From the NCBI GenBank assembly GCA_003647095.1, contig QMME01000025.1, forward strand, positions 1-19,255: DNA of 19,255 nt, in the 5' to 3' direction. Below, piece after piece: positions 16,074 through 19,255 of this stretch. Every line of letters starts with the position of its first letter. The first letter of the stretch is position 1. The notes below the pieces were generated by a model. The model was not told where the DNA came from. It did not search any database and saw nothing but the letters and a program-made list of their open reading frames with translations. This DNA comes from Deltaproteobacteria bacterium. Lineage in GTDB: Bacteria > Myxococcota > B64-G9. Both the position numbers and the translations under genes were made by a program.

Positions 16074-17417
16074 ATGTCCACGCTGGGGGAATTGCTGGTG
16101 GCCGATGGTATCTGCTCGCAGGAGCAGGTGGAAGAGGCCGTCCAGAACCAGGTAATCATGGGCGGCCGCATGGGCAGCAACCTGGTCGAGCTGGGATTCC
16201 TCGACGAGGCCACCCTGGCCCGTTACCTGGGGCGCCAGCTGGGTCTGCCCTACCTGAGCGGAGAACTGGAGCCAGACCCGCGGGCCTTGGCATTGCTGGA
16301 TGCCTCCCAGGCCGATCGCCTGGAGATGATTCCCTACCTGGTCGAGGGCCGGCGCCTGCAGGTGCTGTGCGTCGATCCCCGCAACATCACCGCCCTGGAC
16401 GAAGTGGCCTTCATCACCGGCCTCAAGCCTGATCCCATCGTGGTGCCCGAGGTTCGCCTGTGGCAGTTGCTGCGGCGTCATTACGGGGTGGAGCGCGGGT
16501 TGCGCTACGAGACCATAGCCTCGCGGGACTTTCTCGCCAGCAGCGTGCTGGAAGGGGCTCCGGCGGCTCCTTCCGGGGAAGCTGGCGGCGAAGACCTGAT
16601 CAGCGAGGAAGCCTTCGCCAAGTTGTACCAGGGGCGTGATGGCTTCCCCCGGGTGGGCCGCCGCCAGGCATCGGTGGTGGACGACCTCCCCTTCCTGGCC
16701 CCGGAAGACCTGGAGGTTGTTGCCGAGGAACCCGGACCACCGGGACGGCTGGAACGGCGCTCCTGGCAGGGGGTGCTGGTGGAGAGCGGCCGGCGCAGCG
16801 AAGACAGGCAACTGGCCGCGCAGGCCGGGCTGCCCGCCAGCGTGCCCCCGGCCCCCGCACCCGAACCGGAAAGCTCTTCCCTGGATTTCCGGCAGGCGGT
16901 CGAACTGCTGGCCGCGGCCGGCGATCGTTACCGCATCGCCCGCATCCTCCTGCGGCATGCCCGGAGCATGTTCTCGCGCTCCCTGCTGTTTACCGTCCAC
17001 CGCGGCCTGGCCCTGGGATTCGACGTGTTGGCCGAGGACGTGGACCGGGCGGCCTTCCTCTCCTTGCTGGTGCCGCTCGAGCAGGCGTCGTTGTTTTCCC
17101 TGGTCTACCACAACCGGGCCCATTACCTGGGACCCTTGCACAAGACCCGGGCCAACATCGATTTCCTGCGGGCGCTGGGCAAGCAGGTACCCTTGAGCGT
17201 ATTCGCCATGCCGGTGCTGGTGCGCGGCCGGGTGGTCAACATCTTCTACGGCGACAACGGTCATCGCCAGCACTGCAGCTCCGACATAGGCGAGTTGCTG
17301 ATCCTGGCCCAGAAGATCGGTCGTGGCTACGAACAGCTGTTCGAACGCAAGCGGGCCGCCTTTCGTGAAGGCCGGGTGTCGACCGGCAACGGGGCGGGAG
17401 AAGGAGAGGGCCGATGA
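16074..17417 (+). CDS. MshEN-domain (c-di-GMP-binding type) protein with C-terminal GAF-like domain
   Basis: A 447-aa cytoplasmic protein. Residues 1-55 carry the tandem MshEN motif: TLGELLVADG..S.EQVEEAVQNQ (3-26), a five-residue linker, then RMGSNLVELG through Q55. The rest of a GspE/PilB-type N-terminal domain runs to about 150. There is no ATPase domain. A Pro/Glu/Ser-rich linker (about 165-270) leads to a GAF-like domain (about 273-440, with FAMPVLVRGRVVNIFYGDNG). MshEN domains of MshE and PilB bind cyclic di-GMP. The first motif has Thr instead of the usual leading Arg, so binding may be altered. ATG 16074 has no ribosome site; a longer frame upstream would run through the promoter and lacks similarity. 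It overlaps the PilZ gene by 4 bp. Confidence 0.87.
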   Translation: MSTLGELLVADGICSQEQVEEAVQNQVIMGGRMGSNLVELGFLDEATLARYLGRQLGLPYLSGELEPDPRALALLDASQADRLEMIPYLVEGRRLQVLCVDPRNITALDEVAFITGLKPDPIVVPEVRLWQLLRRHYGVERGLRYETIASRDFLASSVLEGAPAAPSGEAGGEDLISEEAFAKLYQGRDGFPRVGRRQASVVDDLPFLAPEDLEVVAEEPGPPGRLERRSWQGVLVESGRRSEDRQLAAQAGLPASVPPAPAPEPESSSLDFRQAVELLAAAGDRYRIARILLRHARSMFSRSLLFTVHRGLALGFDVLAEDVDRAAFLSLLVPLEQASLFSLVYHNRAHYLGPLHKTRANIDFLRALGKQVPLSVFAMPVLVRGRVVNIFYGDNGHRQHCSSDIGELLILAQKIGRGYEQLFERKRAAFREGRVSTGNGAGEGEGR

Positions 17418-17713
17418 GTGAAAGACGAGCCTTCAAGAGACTGCCGGCCGATACCGAGGTGATCATCCGGCCCTTGACCGGCAGCGCGCGTGACACCGCG
17501 CGCAGCAAGAACCTCTCCGGCGGGGGCATCCTGCTCAGCTCCGATCGCGCCTATCAGCCGGGTACCCTGCTCGAGGTGGAGGTGCTGACCAAGACCCATC
17601 GTCGCTTTGCCCGCCAGTTCGCCCCGCTGACGGCCAAGGTGCGGGTGGTGCGGGTGGAGGGCAACGCCCCCCCCTACGACGTGGCTGCCGAGTTCGTCGA
17701 CGTAGAGCGTTGA
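17414..17713 (+). CDS. PilZ-domain protein (cyclic di-GMP receptor)
   Basis: A 99-aa single-domain protein. The c-di-GMP-binding signature is complete: RxxxR at R5-R9 (RAFKR) and (D/N)xSxxG at N33-G38 (NLSGGG), followed by the PilZ beta-barrel (ILLSSDR, LLEVEV, AKVRVVRVEG, YDVAAEFVDVE). ATG 17414 overlaps the upstream stop (ATGA), with a GGAGAAGGAGAGG purine run just before it. Co-translation with an MshEN protein joins two different c-di-GMP-binding domain types in one operon. Confidence 0.92.
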   Translation: MSERRAFKRLPADTEVIIRPLTGSARDTARSKNLSGGGILLSSDRAYQPGTLLEVEVLTKTHRRFARQFAPLTAKVRVVRVEGNAPPYDVAAEFVDVER

Positions 17714-17714
17714 G

Positions 17715-17740
17715 CTGTCGACGGACAGGCTTCTTCGTTC
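17715..17740 (+). terminator. Possible weak terminator after the PilZ gene
   Basis: CTGTC-GACG-GACAG (17715-17728) is a 5-bp hairpin immediately after the PilZ stop. It is followed by GCTTCTTCGTTC, a broken T-rich tract. It lies in the 25-bp gap between convergent genes, where a terminator is expected, but the stem is short and the T-run imperfect. Confidence 0.35.
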
Positions 17741-18809
17741 ACCGGTGACCGGCGCTGGCCGGGGTGCTTTCCAGGGCGGCCAGCAGGCCGGCGCAGCCGG
17801 CCATCATGTTGTCGCCCAGCGGCGCCCCGGGCATGAAGGGATGACGGGAACCGGCCAGCAGCCGGCGCTGCGGCCCCACCAGCAGCATCAGCTGCGGCCG
17901 GCCGGCCGGCGCCCGTCCCTGCCAGGCGCCGTGCCCGCCCCGGGAGACGACCTGCCGGTGTTCCAGTCGCCCTTGCAGCAGGGCATCGATCATCTCGTCG
18001 AACAACGACGGTTCCAGGTCACTGGTGTGCATCTCGAAAAAGCCGCACAGCCGTCCCGCTTCCACCAGGGCGGCCATGGTATGCGAGGTGGCCACGTCGA
18101 CGATGATCGCCGCTCCTGCCCCCCGGGCGGCCGCTTCCTGCCAGCCGCCCAGCACGGCCGCCATGCCGCTGTCCATGAGCCAGATGTCCTCGATGCCTTC
18201 CAGCAGCGCGGCCTCGGCAGCCGCCGAGCGCAGGCGACTGAAGGTCTCGTCGATCTCCGTGGATGGTATCAGCAGTCGTTCCAGGCGCGGTTCCCGCTCG
18301 AGTTGCTGCACCCACGACCGGTGCCGGTATTCCAGCTGCGAGGTTCCCGCCGGGGCCCGGCCGTGATCCTGCAGGCAGATGCCCAGGCGCCGGGGTGCCT
18401 CGGCCACTCCCAGGGCGTCCAGCAGGGAAAGGATACGCGCCCTGTCGATATCGCCGAGTTCCAGGTGGGTGAATTCACCCGTGGCGGCGATGGCGGCAGC
18501 CTGCTCCGGGGTCACCACCTCTATACCCCGCTCCCGCACCCGCCGGGGGTCGTTGTGAATGGTGGCCGCGGCCTGGATGGTCATCACCACCCGCTGCCGG
18601 CGGGCCCTTTCGACCAGGGCCCGGGAGACCGGCCCACCACCCATCTCCCGACCGCCGACGATCAGCGGACCGTCGATCCGCTCGATGCGACGGGCCATGG
18701 TCACCACCGGCGAGGCGGCCACGGCCTTGAAAAACGGTTTTTCCCGGCCGTCCGTCCACATCAGGTCGAGGGTTCCCGCGCCGACGTCGAGCAACAGGGT
18801 GGGCTTCAT
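17739..18809 (-). CDS. DUF1786-family ASKHA-fold protein
   Basis: A 356-aa protein that I assign to DUF1786, an uncharacterised family known from methanogens and deltaproteobacteria. The sequence shows an actin/hexokinase-type (ASKHA) nucleotide-binding plan: phosphate-1 loop DVGAGTLD (8-15), phosphate-2 loop VDVATSHTMA (237-246) and an adenosine-type helix GDNMMAGCAGLL (332-343). Other conserved-looking stretches are GGREMGGGPV (52-61), LQDHG (146-150) and IWLMDSGMAAVLGG (209-222). The start ATG 18809 has GAGGT (complement of 18815-18819) 5 nt upstream. It lies 12 bp after the oxidoreductase gene on the same strand, so they form an operon. No reaction is known; ATP binding is inferred. Confidence 0.82.
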   Translation of the reverse strand: MKPTLLLDVGAGTLDLMWTDGREKPFFKAVAASPVVTMARRIERIDGPLIVGGREMGGGPVSRALVERARRQRVVMTIQAAATIHNDPRRVRERGIEVVTPEQAAAIAATGEFTHLELGDIDRARILSLLDALGVAEAPRRLGICLQDHGRAPAGTSQLEYRHRSWVQQLEREPRLERLLIPSTEIDETFSRLRSAAAEAALLEGIEDIWLMDSGMAAVLGGWQEAAARGAGAAIIVDVATSHTMAALVEAGRLCGFFEMHTSDLEPSLFDEMIDALLQGRLEHRQVVSRGGHGAWQGRAPAGRPQLMLLVGPQRRLLAGSRHPFMPGAPLGDNMMAGCAGLLAALESTPASAGHR

Positions 18810-18821
18810 CGGTCACCTCGC

Positions 18822-19255
18822 TCAGGAACGACGGACCTGCTTGCGGGCCACGTTGGCGGCCACCAGCAGCGGGTCCCAGACCGGGGCGAAGGGCGGGGCG
18901 TAGGAGGCGTCCAGGCCGGCCAGATCGTCGATGGTCCAGCCGGCCTGGATGGCCGCGGCCAGCACGTCCAGGCGCTTGGCCACCGCTTCGCCACCGGCGA
19001 TCTGTCCCCCCAGCAACTTTCCCGACGAGGGAGCGAACACCAGGCGCACGGTGATCTGGCGGGCACCCGGGTAGGCGTGGGCCCGCGTGGCGGCCTTGAT
19101 GGACACCGCCGCCGGCTGCAGTCCCAGTTCCGCGGCCTGGTTCTCGAACAGGCCGGTATGGCCCACCGCCAGGCTGAAGACCTTGGTAACCGAGGTGCCC
19201 AGCACCCCCCCGAAGCTCTCGCTGGCACCGCTGGCATTGGCACCGGCGATGCGTC
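18822..19255 (-). CDS. Pyridine nucleotide-disulfide oxidoreductase, C-terminal part
   Basis: Only the last 144 or so residues are present; the gene begins beyond the right edge. The visible part starts in the FAD-binding end (RIAGANASGASESFGGVLGT) and continues with the dimerisation domain (SVTKVFSLAVGHTGL, AHAYPGARQITVRLVF, SGKLLGGQIAGGEAVAKRLD, AIQAGWTIDDLAGLDASYAP). This pattern is typical of NADH oxidase/CoA-disulfide reductase-like flavoproteins. The terminal YAPPFAPVWDP motif is also usual for them. The catalytic Cys and FAD/NAD motifs are outside the window, so the exact activity cannot be assigned. It precedes the DUF1786 gene by 12 bp. Confidence 0.9.
   Translation of the reverse strand, partial: RIAGANASGASESFGGVLGTSVTKVFSLAVGHTGLFENQAAELGLQPAAVSIKAATRAHAYPGARQITVRLVFAPSSGKLLGGQIAGGEAVAKRLDVLAAAIQAGWTIDDLAGLDASYAPPFAPVWDPLLVAANVARKQVRRS

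Overview
The window is gene-dense, GC-rich chromosomal DNA with a strong preference for CTG leucine codons. It comes from a Gram-negative bacterium: it encodes a predicted outer-membrane beta-barrel, a periplasmic LolA-like protein, an RND/MMPL exporter, a sigma-54 activator, CpaB and PilZ proteins. The mix (NtrC-type two-component system, DUF1786, a lysine-ketoglutarate reductase/saccharopine dehydrogenase pair, MshEN and PilZ proteins) suggests a deltaproteobacterial-type lineage (Desulfobacterota or Myxococcota) or Acidobacteriota; the sequence alone does not decide. I found no rRNA, tRNA, CRISPR array, insertion sequence or attachment site.

Left part (1-7787): the end of a sensor histidine kinase is followed by an NtrC-type sigma-54-dependent response regulator. 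The 237-bp gap after it holds a good match to a sigma-54 (-24/-12) promoter at 2145-2160, with a small palindrome about 100 bp upstream. The promoter points into a three-gene set: an MMPL/RND transporter, a LolA-like periplasmic protein and a DUF1302-like outer-membrane protein. The simplest reading is a local circuit in which the two-component pair switches on an envelope export or lipid-trafficking system. The middle third of the outer-membrane protein gene has clearly different codon usage from its two ends, as expected of a recombinational mosaic.

Middle part (7788-11969): a 78-codon gene with an internally repeated motif and a short overlapping frame, then an orphan cpaB with a textbook extended -10 element, then a NatA/NatB-like ABC-2 exporter. 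The NatB-like permease has an enlarged extracytoplasmic region. A TerB-family gene converges on the permease gene with only 3 bp between the stop codons.

Right part (11970-19255): a sigma-70-type promoter drives the lysine-ketoglutarate reductase and saccharopine dehydrogenase genes, whose frames overlap by 4 bp and which correspond to the two halves of the fused animal/plant enzyme. An unrecognised 127-aa gene follows. It converges on a minus-strand response-regulator gene, and the two stop codons share one CTAG. That regulator has a normal receiver plus a second, degenerate receiver lacking the phospho-acceptor Asp. Divergent from it is an apparently leaderless gene for an MshEN (c-di-GMP-binding) plus GAF-like protein, overlapping a PilZ gene, so this is a likely c-di-GMP signalling module. 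The window ends with a minus-strand pair: the C-terminal end of a pyridine nucleotide-disulfide oxidoreductase and a DUF1786 ASKHA-fold protein.
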